DNA from: Pelodera strongyloides | Taxonomy: Eukaryota; Nematoda; Chromadorea; Rhabditida; Rhabditidae | Direction: 5' to 3' | Assembly (NCBI GenBank): GCA_036852015.1 | Contig: JAANDG010000698.1 | Coordinates: 1 to 64,000 of the forward strand | DNA length: 64,000 bases | Part shown: one piece after another, positions 10,721-23,000 of the stretch | How the letters are laid out: the number at the start of each line of letters is the position of its first letter | Numbering within the stretch: the first letter of the stretch is position 1 | Program-made: the position numbers and the translations under genes | Notes under the pieces: generated by a model | Databases searched by the model: none | The model's input: only the letters and a program-made list of their open reading frames with translations | Told to the model about the DNA's origin: nothing

Positions 10721-13700
10721 ATGGCAGAGGTGAACAGCGATTTGTTGAAGTTAAATACGGTATGCTTTTGTTTTAGGTTTCGATTTTCGATCGTGCATAT
10801 GCTTTTCGAAATAATATCATAGTGCACAAAAGGTAACAATTACTCGCATCTAGTGTTTTCCATGAGGATTGAATTGCCATTGTTCACAGGAAAACGAAAT
10901 AACTGCCGAAAACACGTCTTTGGATGGTCACCAAATGGTTTTCACCGAAAAACCATTTGGTGACAGGTTAGTGGCCATTTGGCGACCGTGTGGTGACCAA
11001 TCCAGGACGGTTTTCGAGGAAACTTGTTCACAACAGAGTCACGAAATGGGTTGGGAACCGCCACCAAATGGTTCTTCCGTTTCCTATTTTTTTTACATCT
11101 GGAGTCGTACGTAACACCCATAATTGGTTTTAAGTACCCAAGTTTGAGGACCCCAATCTCTCTCTTGGGGCCTCATGTTTACAGGCGTTTCCTGGAAAGA
11201 AGAGCTCGACCTCCCTATCTATTATTAGAGCCGATAAGAAGTGTGCCGTGGCCTTGTTATTCCGTGTGCCTGACGTGCCCTCTCTCCCCTGTGTCGTCGT
11301 GTGGTGAGCCCGTCGTGTGGTGTGCTCGTCGTGTGTGAGCCCGTTGGTGGTGTGCTCGTCGTGTGGTTTTTCGCGATGAAGATCAAGCGATTCGTTCCAG
11401 ACGTCGCTCTCCCGCTGTGCGACCCGAATGTGTTAAATCCGTATGTATTCCTCCAGTATACGGCCGCTTACCGTCCCTTACGAACAGGAGCACAGTGCTG
11501 TCCTGTTCAATCTCCCCGAATTTGGTGTATGCCCCTCTGCCATGAGACGTGGTGCCGAAATATCTCGTATTTAATTATCTCCTTGGCCTTATGCGATCGG
11601 ATGGCCTTCTCATCGATGCTTTTCGTATGGGTCCTTACGACCCAAATTCCCCTCGCCCTTTAAAAGTAGTACTTGAGTCTTCTCATCATGCCCGTGAATT
11701 CATTCGTTTTATTAATACTCCTCGTTTGTATTCTTCGTTGTTGGGTCGTTCTTACAATTGGTTGTACTGTAGGCCTTCTCTTGACCAGGCTGATCGTTCA
11801 TCCTACATGAACGATCACCCTCCCCACTGGGCCAAGCAGAAGGCCCACCGTAAAACCCCTCAGCCCAAAAAGGTCCGCACGCCAGTGAGCCCTAAGTCCC
11901 ATACTCCAGTGCAGGCCTCTAGTTTGCCCAACACCCCGGCTCCACATCAGACAGCTGATGTTGTGAGTCCAATTTCTAGTGTAGTACTTGGGCACACTCT
12001 GCAGACTTACGTCCCAGAGGACAATGATTTGACAGTGCCGGCGTATGATCCTTTCAACAGCGCCGTCTTGGAATCGCCAAACAGCCGGGGTTCCGTCCTG
12101 ACGGATGAGGATTTTCCTCACCCGCCGGGAGGGCCACACCCCGTCTAGTTGGTCCCAAGGTGGCCGCTCCCAAAGTCAAGCGTCTGTCGTGTATCAGTTT
12201 TAATGCCCATTCAATTTTGTCTCGCAGTCACAACAGACGCTACGTAATACAGACCATGACCCGCAGAGTGGAGTACTCGGTTATTGCTATCTGTGAGACT
12301 TGGCTCGACTCGAATGTTTGTTCTTCTTTACTAGACCCATGTGGAAATTATGTAATTTACAGAAATGACAGACCACAAACAGATTGTGGTAAGGTGAGAG
12401 GCGCCCGCATTTGTCTCCTCATTGATAAGCGTTTTTCTTCAAATGAAATTTTCTCTGGTTTCGTTAGCAATTGTAATTTATGTGTTGTAGACATTCATGC
12501 TTCTATTAGTATTCGCATAGTACTCTGTTATCGACCTCCTGATATTTCCATAAATAACACAGATGAAATTTTGGATTGTATAGAAACTTATCTTACAGAT
12601 CGTGATACAAATGTTATTCTTGGTGACCTAAACTTTAATGTTCAATTTTGTAATCAATTTTCGTTTTCTGGTAGGCCTGCTGAAAGGTTCAGAGATTTTC
12701 TTTCTTGCAACAATATGTTTCTTTTGAATAAGCAGCCTACTTTCCGAGATACTTTAAAAATTCTTGATGTTGTTGTTGCAGACAGTCTCGACGTTGTGGA
12801 GAACATTCAAACTGTGGCTCCCATTGCACAGAGCGATCACCTCTCCCTTGTCTTCGACCTTGTGCTGGAATCTACTATCGAGCAAGTTTCTGGTAATTTT
12901 CAACGCTTAACCCCGGACGATTTCATTTGTATTAGTAGTAAAATCGCTGACACTGATTTCCGTTCCTTTTGTACGAGAAATTCAACCATACAAGAGGATT
13001 ACGTTTTCCTTGTTACTTGCATCAAATCCTCTATCTCTCTCATTCCTCAAAAGCCTTGCTCTAATAAACTTCCTCACCATAGGCTGGGCTAAGTTAAGTA
13101 TGGAAAAAGCTTTTTCTAACATAGACCAGCCCGGTGGACAGGAGCGTTTTGCAGTTGCCGACAAAAAATATCGTAAGATGTGCAGAAGTTACGAGGCAAA
13201 TATCGAGAGGCGAGCGGTAAATGCGAATGATCCCAAAAAATTCTTTTCCTATTTAAACTCGAAAAGCAAAAACCCCTCAGCTGTCTCTCAATCATTTTTT
13301 GTCCCCGCCGGATCTTCCACTGTTCACGTCTCTGATCCTACTAAGATTTCTAATCTCTTTGCAAATTTCTTTCACTCTGTTTATGTGCCCGATGATGGTT
13401 CTCCTATTCCCCCGTTTTCTCTTCCCGATCCTGGCCCTGCGCAGTGCAATTTTTTGATTACTGAATCGATGGTTGACTCTGCCATTCGTGAACTGCCAAA
13501 TAAGCACTCGCAAACGCCGGACGGTATTTCCTCGTTTGTTATAAAAATCTGCGTATTGTTCTAGTCCCCATTTTAGCTAAGCTTTTCAACAAGTCTCTCC
13601 TCCTCTCTGTCTTGCCTGAAGAATGGAAGCACGCGTTTGTTGCTCCGTTGCCTAAAAAACCACCTCATACTCAAATCGAAAATTATCGTCCTATTTCTTT

Positions 13701-16346
13701 AACTTCTTCCATTTGTAAGGCTTTTGAAAATGTCTTAAAGACCTCTATTATGGATCACATGTTTTCTCGAGACCTCTTTTCCTCGAACCAGTTCGGCTTC
13801 CTCAAAGGAAGAGCACCACAACTCAACTTTTAACGTGCATGAGCGAATGGTTTGAGGCTAAAGAAAACGGAGAACAAGTGGATTGTGTTTATATTGACTT
13901 TGCGAAGGCTTTCGATATTGTTAATCATCGTTTTTTGTTGCGTAAGCTTAGTATGTATGGTATTTCTTCTCTAGTTTGTGAGTGGATTTCGTCTTATTTG
14001 TCTGGTCGTACTTTCCAGGTGAGGTACAAGAATGCTGTCTCAAAATCTCTCCCATGTTCTAGTGGTGTTCCACAAGGCAGCATTCTTGGACCAATTCTTT
14101 TCCTAATTTATATTAACGACATTGATTTGTGCGGCTTGGGGGAAGCTCCATCGTGATGTACGCTGATGATGTAAAGCTCTCACGTGTGATGGAAAAGGCT
14201 GACCCTCTTGTTGCATATCATCAAATGTGTCAGGAGCTGGAAAATTTACTGAATTGGTCAAACACTTGGAAAATGAAGATTTCCGAGCCAAAATGCCAGC
14301 ACCTTGCACTTGGTGATCAGTGGGAATTCCCTCTGGAAATCAATGGCTCTGTCATCCCTAAAACAAATATTATTCGCGATCTCGGTATTATGGTCTCATC
14401 GGACTTAAGTTTCAGTTCGCATATTGAGAAAATAGTCCGGTCTGCAACGGTAACTGCAAATCGTATCCTAAAATCCATTGTTCAGCCAAACCTCCCTGTT
14501 TATCTTAAAAGTTATACTTCTTATGTCCGTCCAATCTTGGAATACGCTTCTACTGTTTGGTCTCCTTATTCTAAAAACGAAATCCTCTTGGTAGAACGAG
14601 TGCAAAATCGTTTCACTAAAATTGCACTCAATAAAATCGATTATGAAATGTATCATAACTTCACTAAAGAGGAACGGTTAACAGTGTTCAGTCTAAAATC
14701 TCTACAACACAGGAGAATTGTGTACGATCTCGCTGAATGTTTTAAGATTGTCCGAGGTTTTGGGTTGCATAAACACCGAGTGCTCGATAGTATGTTCATT
14801 TTAGGTGGTAGACAGAGGAGAGATGGTAACTCTTTATATATACGACAGGAAAGGGTTTCTACGTTACAAACCCAATCTTTTTTTAAACATCGAGTCACTA
14901 GAATTTGGAATCTCCTTGACGAAGCGACTGTCCGCAGCTCAACTATAGAATCGTTCAAGTCGAAAATTGACGCGCTAGATCTCGTTGAGTTGAGTGACCA
15001 GGCAGACCTTCACATTGGTGCTTGATCTCATAATATTATCTAACATTCTCTCATTGTTCGTGTTTTGTTTCTTACTGTTTGTCTTCGGGTATAAAAACCT
15101 ACCTTTTCGTCTTCCTGCTCTTCAGAGCACTTTATTTTGCATGTTTTTATGTGTGAATAAAGTATTTATATATAAACCACTTTATTCAGTGCGAGCGTGA
15201 ACTGCTTGATTCACTGGAAGGCGTTATCAATACCATTTCGAAGGAGATTGATGCGCTGCAGGAAAGGGTGAGATTTAGTGTTAAAGCGACATACCGGCCT
15301 GTTTTTGAAACAAATCGAGTAGATCGAATTCTTATGCAGCTTTTGCGATTAGAATAAAAAATCGAGCAAAATTCGAGCAAATTAGCATAAATATGTAAGA
15401 ATTCAGTTGTCCATGATGCAAAAACCGGCCGATATTTCGCTTTAACTCCCTGATTCTAGAAACATACAATATCATAGGCTAGGGCACGTTCCTTTTGAAG
15501 CGGTGAACTGAGTTTAGACTACAGTAACTTATTTTACTAACCTATGGTAATGAAAAGAAAACTTTTTATATGGCTCACTTTTCTTTTCATTTTTTTATGG
15601 CTGATGCATTCAGCGTCTATATTTTGGCCCTTGTCCTTGGCAGTATTTTGTGCGCGCAGCACATTGTTTAGATGTTTAGGAATTTGGGCTAAATTTTTGG
15701 CTTTAGTTAGAATCGAAAGAGGGCTTGACTGATGAGGACGTGCGTACCGCGATCGAGTACTTCAGAAAATCTCAGAGAGAAGTTCGTTAGCAAATTTTTA
15801 CTGTTATTTAGTTGCAAGAATAAAAAGTGTTTCCGGATAGTACATATATGTACTCGTTCACAATGCAGAGGGGGATTTCGGCACTGTTTGATAGCTTTAT
15901 AGTATACCAGTCGGCTCACGCCGCCTAGGGCGACTTACGTGGAAATATGATTGGTTTAGCATGGGCATACGTATATACAAAGTTGCAAACGTATCATAAG
16001 AAATTCACATAATGGGAAGCAATTGCATATGCATACTTCGATATTGAGCTGCGACACTCTTTTTATACCCGAACACGCGGATCAATTGTCGAAAATTTGC
16101 ATTTCCGTAACGCACCACGGTATGCAAATTACGCTACAGTTACTCTTGTATATAATAAGATGTTCAATCCCCTGTGAGACTTAGACTAGATAACGCGTTT
16201 AGGATTGCGGTTGAAATCTGTAGCCTGTTTTTATGAAGGCGTTCCGTAATTGCTTTCAGGCTTGGCAATTGTACTGCTCCACATTCGGCAGCGCAGAGCC
16301 AATTGATTTTGACATTGATGACGAGGACGATGGTGAATTACTGTAG
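10721..16346 (+). CDS. Small coiled-coil protein with acidic tail (about 92 aa), function unknown
   Basis: Supported exons: 10721-10759 (MAEVNSDLLKLNT), 15190-15267, 15707-15781, 16260-16346; all are phase 0 with GT-AG boundaries, giving about 92 aa. The middle (CERELLDSLEGVINTISKEIDALQER, split here only by phase: CERELLDSLEGV then INTISKEIDALQER) is heptad-like and predicted coiled coil; the next exon contains EGLTDEDVRTAIEYF; the C-terminus ends in DFDIDDEDDGELL. An open segment after an acceptor at 10890 could be an additional exon, but I find no donor in the right phase. A 4-kb LINE sits between the first two supported exons. A polyadenylation signal AATAAA is at about 16442, 96 nt after the stop. 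I do not recognise the family. The small size, conserved-looking composition and clean splice phases argue that it is a real gene. Confidence 0.6.
10928..10965. repeat. Perfect 16-bp inverted repeat
   Basis: GTCACCAAATGGTTTT pairs exactly with AAAACCATTTGGTGAC across a 6-base loop. It lies near the 5' side of the LINE insertion and may belong to that element or to another insertion. A diverged relative of the same motif occurs at about 11060-11075. Confidence 0.7.
11549..12148 (+). CDS. LINE ORF1-like protein, Pro/Ser-rich
   Basis: Open frame of 199 aa just before the endonuclease ORF, with an 11-nt gap between them. The second half is Pro/Ser/Thr-rich with many basic residues (HPPHWAKQKAHRKTPQPKK). 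No zinc knuckle or esterase motif is recognised. The true N-terminus may lie further upstream in another frame. The role is inferred only from position: in CR1/Jockey elements this is where the nucleic-acid-binding ORF1 lies. Confidence 0.5.
   Translation: MVPKYLVFNYLLGLMRSDGLLIDAFRMGPYDPNSPRPLKVVLESSHHAREFIRFINTPRLYSSLLGRSYNWLYCRPSLDQADRSSYMNDHPPHWAKQKAHRKTPQPKKVRTPVSPKSHTPVQASSLPNTPAPHQTADVVSPISSVVLGHTLQTYVPEDNDLTVPAYDPFNSAVLESPNSRGSVLTDEDFPHPPGGPHPV
12160..13092 (+). CDS. LINE endonuclease (AP-endonuclease-like) domain
   Basis: Exonuclease-endonuclease-phosphatase fold of a LINE ORF2. Visible motifs in order: CISFNAHSI (the N-terminal Asn motif), AICETWLD (catalytic Glu), VVDI, VLCYRPP, ILGDLNFN (the catalytic GD-N motif), and a C-terminal SDHLSL (the SDH catalytic motif). 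All key residues are present. In life it nicks target DNA to prime reverse transcription. The frame ends near 13092 by a frameshift just before the reverse transcriptase region. Confidence 0.85.
   Translation: MAAPKVKRLSCISFNAHSILSRSHNRRYVIQTMTRRVEYSVIAICETWLDSNVCSSLLDPCGNYVIYRNDRPQTDCGKVRGARICLLIDKRFSSNEIFSGFVSNCNLCVVDIHASISIRIVLCYRPPDISINNTDEILDCIETYLTDRDTNVILGDLNFNVQFCNQFSFSGRPAERFRDFLSCNNMFLLNKQPTFRDTLKILDVVVADSLDVVENIQTVAPIAQSDHLSLVFDLVLESTIEQVSGNFQRLTPDDFICISSKIADTDFRSFCTRNSTIQEDYVFLVTCIKSSISLIPQKPCSNKLPHHRLG
13010..15025 (+). pseudogene. LINE reverse transcriptase, frameshifted
   Basis: Reverse transcriptase of the same LINE across several frames. Motifs: PLPKKPPHTQIENYRPISL (13612-13833 segment), NQFGFLKG, CVYIDFAKAFDIVNH (13839-14156 segment), SSGVPQGSILGPILF, then MYADDVKLSRV in the 14129-15025 frame, and the thumb/connection region to the stop at 15025. 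The catalytic Asp of motif A and the YADD box are intact. Frameshifts near 13560, 13835 and 14150 break it. Confidence 0.85.
15281..15446. mobile_element. Inverted-repeat element, family A (copy 3)
   Basis: Begins TTAAAGCGACATACCGGCC only 13 nt into the intron that follows the exon ending at 15267, and ends CGCTTTAA. Confidence 0.85.
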
Positions 16347-16748
16347 AAAATTAAAGAAAGTTAATTATGCCGATTAGTCTTTTGTTAAATATTCTTGTCG
16401 TATGCCAACACTGTGAATATTGTGCATAATTTATCGTGTTCAATAAACTACATGTACCCTTTACGTGTTTTCTATGATACTAGCTAGGCTAGGTGCACGT
16501 ACTGAATAAAGATTTTATTATTTTATTCTGTTTTTGAGGCTGAATCTTCTTGTACGCTCATGTACACATACATATTATAAATTATAAACAATATTAAATA
16601 AGAGGAGGAGGAGGAGTTTGAGCCTTGAGCGTGGAACAACTTACGTAGAAAACATATATTACCCATAGTGAGGAGAGGAGCGCACCAGGGCACGCGGAGC
16701 GTTTGAAATTGTGTGGAAAATGATGGCAATTGCCTGAGCTTACACTAC

Positions 16749-16842
16749 TTTAAAGCGATACAACGGCCGGTTCTTGAAACGTACAATACTGGGAATACAG
16801 TGTACAACATACGTTTCAAAAACGGCTGTTCTAGCGCTTTAA
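16749..16842. mobile_element. Inverted-repeat element, family A, short internal-deletion form (copy 4)
   Basis: Only about 94 bp: both family-A ends (TTAAAGCGATACAACGGCCGG-like, and TTTCAAAAACGGC ... CGCTTTAA) with the usual centre replaced by a short palindrome around GGGAATACAG/TGTACAAC. It looks like an internally deleted or related sub-family. Confidence 0.7.
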
Positions 16843-17061
16843 CTAATTAGCGGTTCAACTTGAAAACTATGTCATACTTTGTACTATGTCATAAAACTAT
16901 GTCATAGTTGTAGAATTTTTAGAAACACAGTCGATAGAAAGAACTAAAATGAAAACAAAAATTGCAACAGATCTAAAACTAAAACGAGTGCTGCTACAAG
17001 TTCTAACTTTCACATATGATACCTATTACTTCCACTTATTAAATCTTAAATATCTACTTAT
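16843..17061. other. Convergent intergenic spacer
   Basis: AT-rich spacer between two convergent genes. No coding support. Confidence 0.4.
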
Positions 17062-20000
17062 CTAACGAAACAACGCTAATCCGAAGATGGGCAGTAGAAG
17101 TCCTGACCACGAGGCTGATGCTTGTGTGGGTTCGGCGCTGGATGGTGTCAGCGTTGAGTTCGACTGCGGCACCATCGGCGACGAGGTTGGCGCAGGTGGG
17201 GTAGGCGGCACTGCTGACGGGTCTTGTGGATCCACCCAGTCAGCAATGAAGAGATTTAGTTCGTACATCGAACCATTACGACTGCTACCCCAGACCTGAA
17301 AGGTGACATGTTAGGATAAGGTTAGACAAATGAAATAATTATACACCCACAGTCAGGGAAGAATCTGGTTTTTTTTTTGACAATTCGCTAGCATCACAAA
17401 AAGGTAAGATAAGGCAAAAGGTACAGAAGAGCGGAAATAAATAATCAAATCTTACCAGTTTCTTTCCATCATAACTCATCATCGGGAAGGCGTCGAACTC
17501 GCCCTCGTCCCATGTTATCTAAAAAAAAAGATAAACGGACTGAATTAAAAATTTCACCGTACCGTTTTGAAGCAGAAATACTAAATACTAGGATAGCTGC
17601 TTGCCCAACTGTAAGGTGAGAATAACTGAATAACTTAAAAAGGCACGAAAGGGAAAACAATCTTGACATGAGAATGCATGTGAATTTGAGCCTACCCTGG
17701 TCAGTCCTGTTCCATCATCGTTAATTACATAGAGATCGAAGGCACCGAATCCGGCAGTCGCATTAAAGTCAGTGGAGAAAATCACCTAAACACTTGATTT
17801 TTTTCCAACATGTTTGTTTGTTATAGCGTGTATATGCCAGATATCGTAAGCTGAGGCCATATTCACCCGGGGAAACTTCCCTGCCTGGGGACAGAAAATA
17901 GCGTAAAGAAGTGAGAGTAATAGAGAAAAAGACAGAAATTCCCCCCGATGACTGATGACTTCCCAACTCACCCTCTTATTATCATTCAGATAGTAGGGCG
18001 CCCAGTTGGCGGCTCCCAAATGAGTAATTTGTCGTAAATTCTTGCCATCAATGTCCACCACAAAGAGTTCCATTTCAGTGGGAGCGACCAGATTGTACTT
18101 GAGCAAATCCTGAGGAAAAAATTATAGAAATTATCCTAGCCGAGCCTGTATTTGAACAATTACTGTGCCTCTATTTCTGTGAAGTTTGCATAAAATAACG
18201 ATACTAGCAGAACATTTTGAACTTGCGTATTGCGTCGAATGCACATAAATTTAGTTTTATGGTAAGAGACCTAGTAAATTTTTTCTAATTCGACTTCGAC
18301 TTTTCTAATTCATTTTTTTTTTCAAATTCGACACAATACTCTATCGAATATCGGCAGTATTAGTACTTTGAATGAAGGGACCGAAAGGTAAAAAAAGAAT
18401 TCAATCACGCTAACCTTATATTTCTTGATCTCCTCGTCTGTTTTGGGTCTGCTCGCGCGGAAGATTAAACGTTTTCCATCTGGAGAGAAGAATGAGCCAC
18501 CGTCGTAGCCGAGTTCATCGGTGATCTGGAAGGAAATTATGTGATGCTTCTTTTGTTGTTACTCCCTCTCTCCCATCTCTCTCTCTCTCTCGCTCTCTCT
18601 CTCACTCTCTCTCCAACGAACCATTCTCGGATCAGATCCATCGCTGTTCATGATCCACAACTCCAAATCACCGGACCGAATCGAAGTAAAAGCAATTAGC
18701 TTGCCATCCGGACTCAACTAAAAATAGTATAACAGTAAGCAAAAAATTGATAAATTTTTTCAAATGCGCGCGCTCAAATTTTCCTTACATTTACTGCGGT
18801 TGATACGGCTAAAAGTACCAAGAAGAAGAAGTATGATACTTTAGTCTGATGACAGAAGCTGGCACAAAGTCGAATTATAGGTCTGAAAAGTCGGAAGCCG
18901 CACAGAAAATCGCAAATGGAAACCAAGAACGTAAATGGATTCGAATGAAACTAGAAATCTAGACAAACTGACCACGCCTTCCGCATCATAACCGGTACTA
19001 TTTGTGAGTTGCTGAACCACATTGCCGAATTCGTTAACCTATAATAGAAACATTAAGTAACTTGTCTAAATTATTTAGACATTGGTGAATAATGTAAAAG
19101 TACGACATCCAGAGGTAAAAGTACTTATTTATCCAATTCTACACATATATTTGACAAGTACCTTGAATATGTCATAGTCCGGGACGATATCCCAAGTGTA
19201 CGAAGTGTCGCAGAGTTTCTGAAGTTCCGGGTCCGTGATCGGTCTTTGCTCGCACTTTTTCGGAGGGCACGTGTGAGACGGATCGTGAGGGTTGACGGAG
19301 ATCTGAATAGGAAAAGTTTCACGAAAATGAGCAACAAACATCACGTTTTCTATGGGACTGACCACTTTCAAAAAAGCTCAAAAGATGTTTTGAAGAAAAT
19401 TAGGTCAAGGTAGGCTTCGAATAACTCGAGAATCGGCACTTTCCCATATTGCCCATATGGTGCATTCTGTGTTGAAGTGACTGCACGGTTTTTTGGAAAT
19501 CGTCTTTTTTTTCAACCCCGTGTCTAGTTCATTCTTCCTCGGTGGCCAAACATTTTTAGACATCTGCTGCCTAGCTATCATGAGAATTTATTAAAATATA
19601 TTTTTCTTCCCCCACTAACATTCCAAAAGTTTCCTGCATATAGTGTGTGATGGTTGCCCTCTTCGTTGAAGAAATAAGAACAAGTGGTGCCGCCGAGTCC
19701 TGTCGACATTCTAGGTAAGATTTGCAGCGCCGGATCGGTGGTTAGATCAATCTGGTAGATCTGAAGGAAGACAATCAATACCCTAGATCATCGACATCAA
19801 AATTATTGATATCTTATAAAATTTTAAATGATTCCTATTTTCTAGACTATCGAGCAGAAGCCGGAAATTGAACGTATGCGCACCACTGAGATTATCTTGG
19901 AAGTTGCAATGTAACTACATATTTTAGTGAAAAGGCATAAGAAGAAACAATCTACCTTGCGAACACATTCCAATGAGTTAGAGTAGGATCTTAACTTGTT

Positions 20001-23000
20001 TAAACGTGAAGATACACCTTTGTTGAACCGTTTTTAGACGTATTAGAACTAGCAGGCAACGTACACAGTGATTTGTCATGCAAAATATGAAAACGAGCCA
20101 AAGTCTACCTGATCGCAACCCGTGCCATATCGGTTCGGTCCAGTGGCTTGAATTGTCAGACGTTTGTTGTCGAAGCTGAAAATAGTTTATGTGTTTTCTT
20201 AAAGAAGGAGGCTCGCGAGTTCTAAGTGATACCCTCTGGACACTTTATATTGTTTTATTACTTCTAATTAAAATCTTGTGCTTGATACGATATGTTTTGT
20301 TGGAAGAAAATATCACCAACTTTCGATCAAAAGAAAGAAATTGTACACTTAGATCTCGTGATCCCTCCTTTAAGCTAGTCTTGAGTGGAAATTGTTGAAA
20401 CCTCGAAGAGTTAGCTCTCGAGGGCCATACCCTTCGAGGGGTCGAGATATACCGTAGTCATAGCATATACCTATCGTTCAGCTACATGCACATATCCTAC
20501 CTAAAGTATCCCTCTGCGTTTTGTCCTCCGAACGTGAGTTGCTTGACGTTTGCCAGATGAATCTCACCAGGATAATGGACGACTCCATCAAACGGCACGG
20601 TCTTCTTATCCTAACAAAAATCATATTTTATATTTTAAATACTGGCCGGTTTTTGAAACGCATCGTGAACAACTGAATTCCTACGTATTTATTTTAAGTT
20701 ACTCGAATTTAGCTCGATTTTTTATTCTAATTTATGTTCATTTGCATAAGCTGCATAAGAATGGTGGTATACCCGATGCGTTTCAAAAACCGACCGGTAT
20801 TTAAGGTTTTATAAATATTTTAAATGGATCCAATCCAATTACCTTGATATATGACAAAGGTAAACTACTGTGATGTGTCCATTTTACAACAGAGACAACA
20901 CTAAATGCTTTGAGCTTTGCGCTTCAAGGGAGTGAACCTCAGTATTCGAGGTAGATTTCATTAGGGGCATTTCCCTGTATGAATTAACAGATCACACTTC
21001 CGTAAACCTCATTTGTATTTGTATTCGTACTTATTCTCTGATGCTGATGCCGCACTGTCGGAAAGTAAAACGTCTAACAATAAGAGAAATTGAAGATTTA
21101 CTGTTCGTCGAATAGTCGATGAAAGATGAATACTTGATGAAACGTACCATCCAGATTTCCTTATCTTCCGCCGGCTGTGTGTTCATTGATCTCTGGAAAT
21201 GTTTCAATTAATAAAGTTGAACATGTAAACAATGAATAGACAGTGTAATAAGAGACCATAAATAAATTGTCCTCCGACACAATGAAATTCACCAGAATTC
21301 ACCAGGTTACAATTATAGCGTACTACACAGATGTTCAACGATATTCTGTCGTCAGAGACTCAGAGAGTGAGAGAGAGAGAGAGAAAGAAAGAGAGAGGGG
21401 GGGGAGGAGAGAGACACAGAGAGGAGAGAGACACAGAGTTTTCCTGACTATGTCTGCAGATGGGTGAAGAACTGGCTTAACGATAGGAAAATGTTTGTCC
21501 GTGTCGGTTCTTCTACCTCTTCCGTACTGGAATGTACTAGTGGTGTCCCACAGGGCTCAGTTCTAGGACCTATATTGTTTTGTCTATACACTTCTGATCT
21601 TGCTTGTGAGCTTCGCAACTTAGGAATTAGCTTTGTTATGTATGCTGATGATCTTAAGATATACAAGGTTATAGAAAATCCATTGGATAGAATCACCATC
21701 CAACAAGCCATTAATCTAGTTCATAATTGGTCTTCCAAGTTTCAGTTACCACTGGCACCGCATAAGTGTCAAGCTTTGTATATTGGTGGTTCTAACCCAA
21801 AGGTTGACTATCTGTGCAATGATATTGTGATATCAAAAGTAACTGAAGTAAAGGACTTAGGATTCATTATTACCGATAATATCTGTTTCTCAAAACATAT
21901 AAATTTTGTATGCAATTCCGCAAGGAAAAGAATGTTTGCTTTATTCCGGACACTGAAAACTAGAAAAGCCAACGTTCTTGTTCTTGCGTATACTTTATAC
22001 GTTAGGTCTATTCTGGAGTCCGGAAGTGTAGTATTCAATCCCTACAAGAAAAGGGATAAAGTGGCTCTAGAAAGAATCCAGCGTATGTTTACGAAGCGTG
22101 TGTTTATGAGATCTCATTTAGTTGGATTTATGGATACGCCAAATAGTGAAACTAGAAATGAGCTTCTCAAACTGGATATGTTAGAGAATCGTAGAAAGAA
22201 AGCAGATGCCAGAATGCTGAGGAAAATACTAGCTGGTAAATGCGGTTTATCTTTACAACGTATGTTTAAATTTAGATCCTACAATTATTCTTCTCGTAGA
22301 GGTAGTTCTAGGATTGTTATTAATAGGGCATCAAGAAATGTTCGGAAACATTCATTTGTCCATAGAACGTCCCTTATGATTGAACAGAATGCTACGAATT
22401 TCCTGTGATTTACTTCGAATTTGCTTGCTGAGACTTTTTACTACTACTTTATTATGTTTTATTTATTATGTGTATTTTATAACACAAACTGCACGTTACA
22501 TTGCTTTCTTTGATTGTCTTTGTGCGTAATAAATTATTAATTATAGAGAGACAGACAGAGAGAGAGAGAGAGAGACATGGGGGAGGGGGAGGGAGAGAGA
22601 GACAGGGAGAGAGAGAGAACGACGCAAAAATCCCTTAGAACCAATGCTTACTCACAGTAGGAATCCGATTGCTTCTCGTCAGCGCGTCCGACCACGTCGC
22701 TGTTACGATCCTCGCCGTGTTGGCGTCGTCAACAACGGTCCAAACCTAAAGGGCACAAATAAAAGTGAGTTAGACCACACTTGCTCCACTACGGTAATCT
22801 TGTATTCTGCAAAAAAGTGGCGTGGACCGAAATCGAGCCCTGGTCACCTGCGTGAAAGGCAGTCGCAATCCCGATTAGTCGAACTATTAAACAAAAAGTA
22901 AAAAGTGACGACCACATCGAAAGCTGCATGATAGAACCAGCATATTCACTTTCACTGCTAACAATAAGAGCCTAGGTTAAAATTTAAATCTATTCGACTA

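Larger units (their letters stand above)
11130..15180 (+). mobile_element. CR1/Jockey-type LINE, near full length but frameshifted
   Basis: Non-LTR retrotransposon inserted in an intron of the small coiled-coil gene, same strand. It has a Pro-rich ORF1-like region (to 12148), an apurinic-type endonuclease (from 12160), and a reverse transcriptase (about 13600-15025). The tail reads GAATAAAGTATTTATATATA near 15155-15175 with no long poly-A. The 5' boundary is uncertain. The reading frame is broken about four times (near 13080, 13560, 13835 and 14150), so the copy cannot be active as read. Confidence 0.85.

Noticed and set aside
10869..11114. Possible second exon of the small coiled-coil gene starting at 10890
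   Set aside because: The acceptor is good but no donor gives the phase needed by the exon at 15190; left out of the model.
15721..15760. CTGATGAGG at 15728 as another hammerhead core
   Set aside because: It is inside a coding exon (LTDEDVRT) and has no paired stem or GAAA partner nearby.
17855..17975. Possible family-H element in the TolB-like gene
   Set aside because: Only the left end (GAGGCCATATTCACC) and part of the middle are recognisable; the right end is absent, so it was not called as an element.
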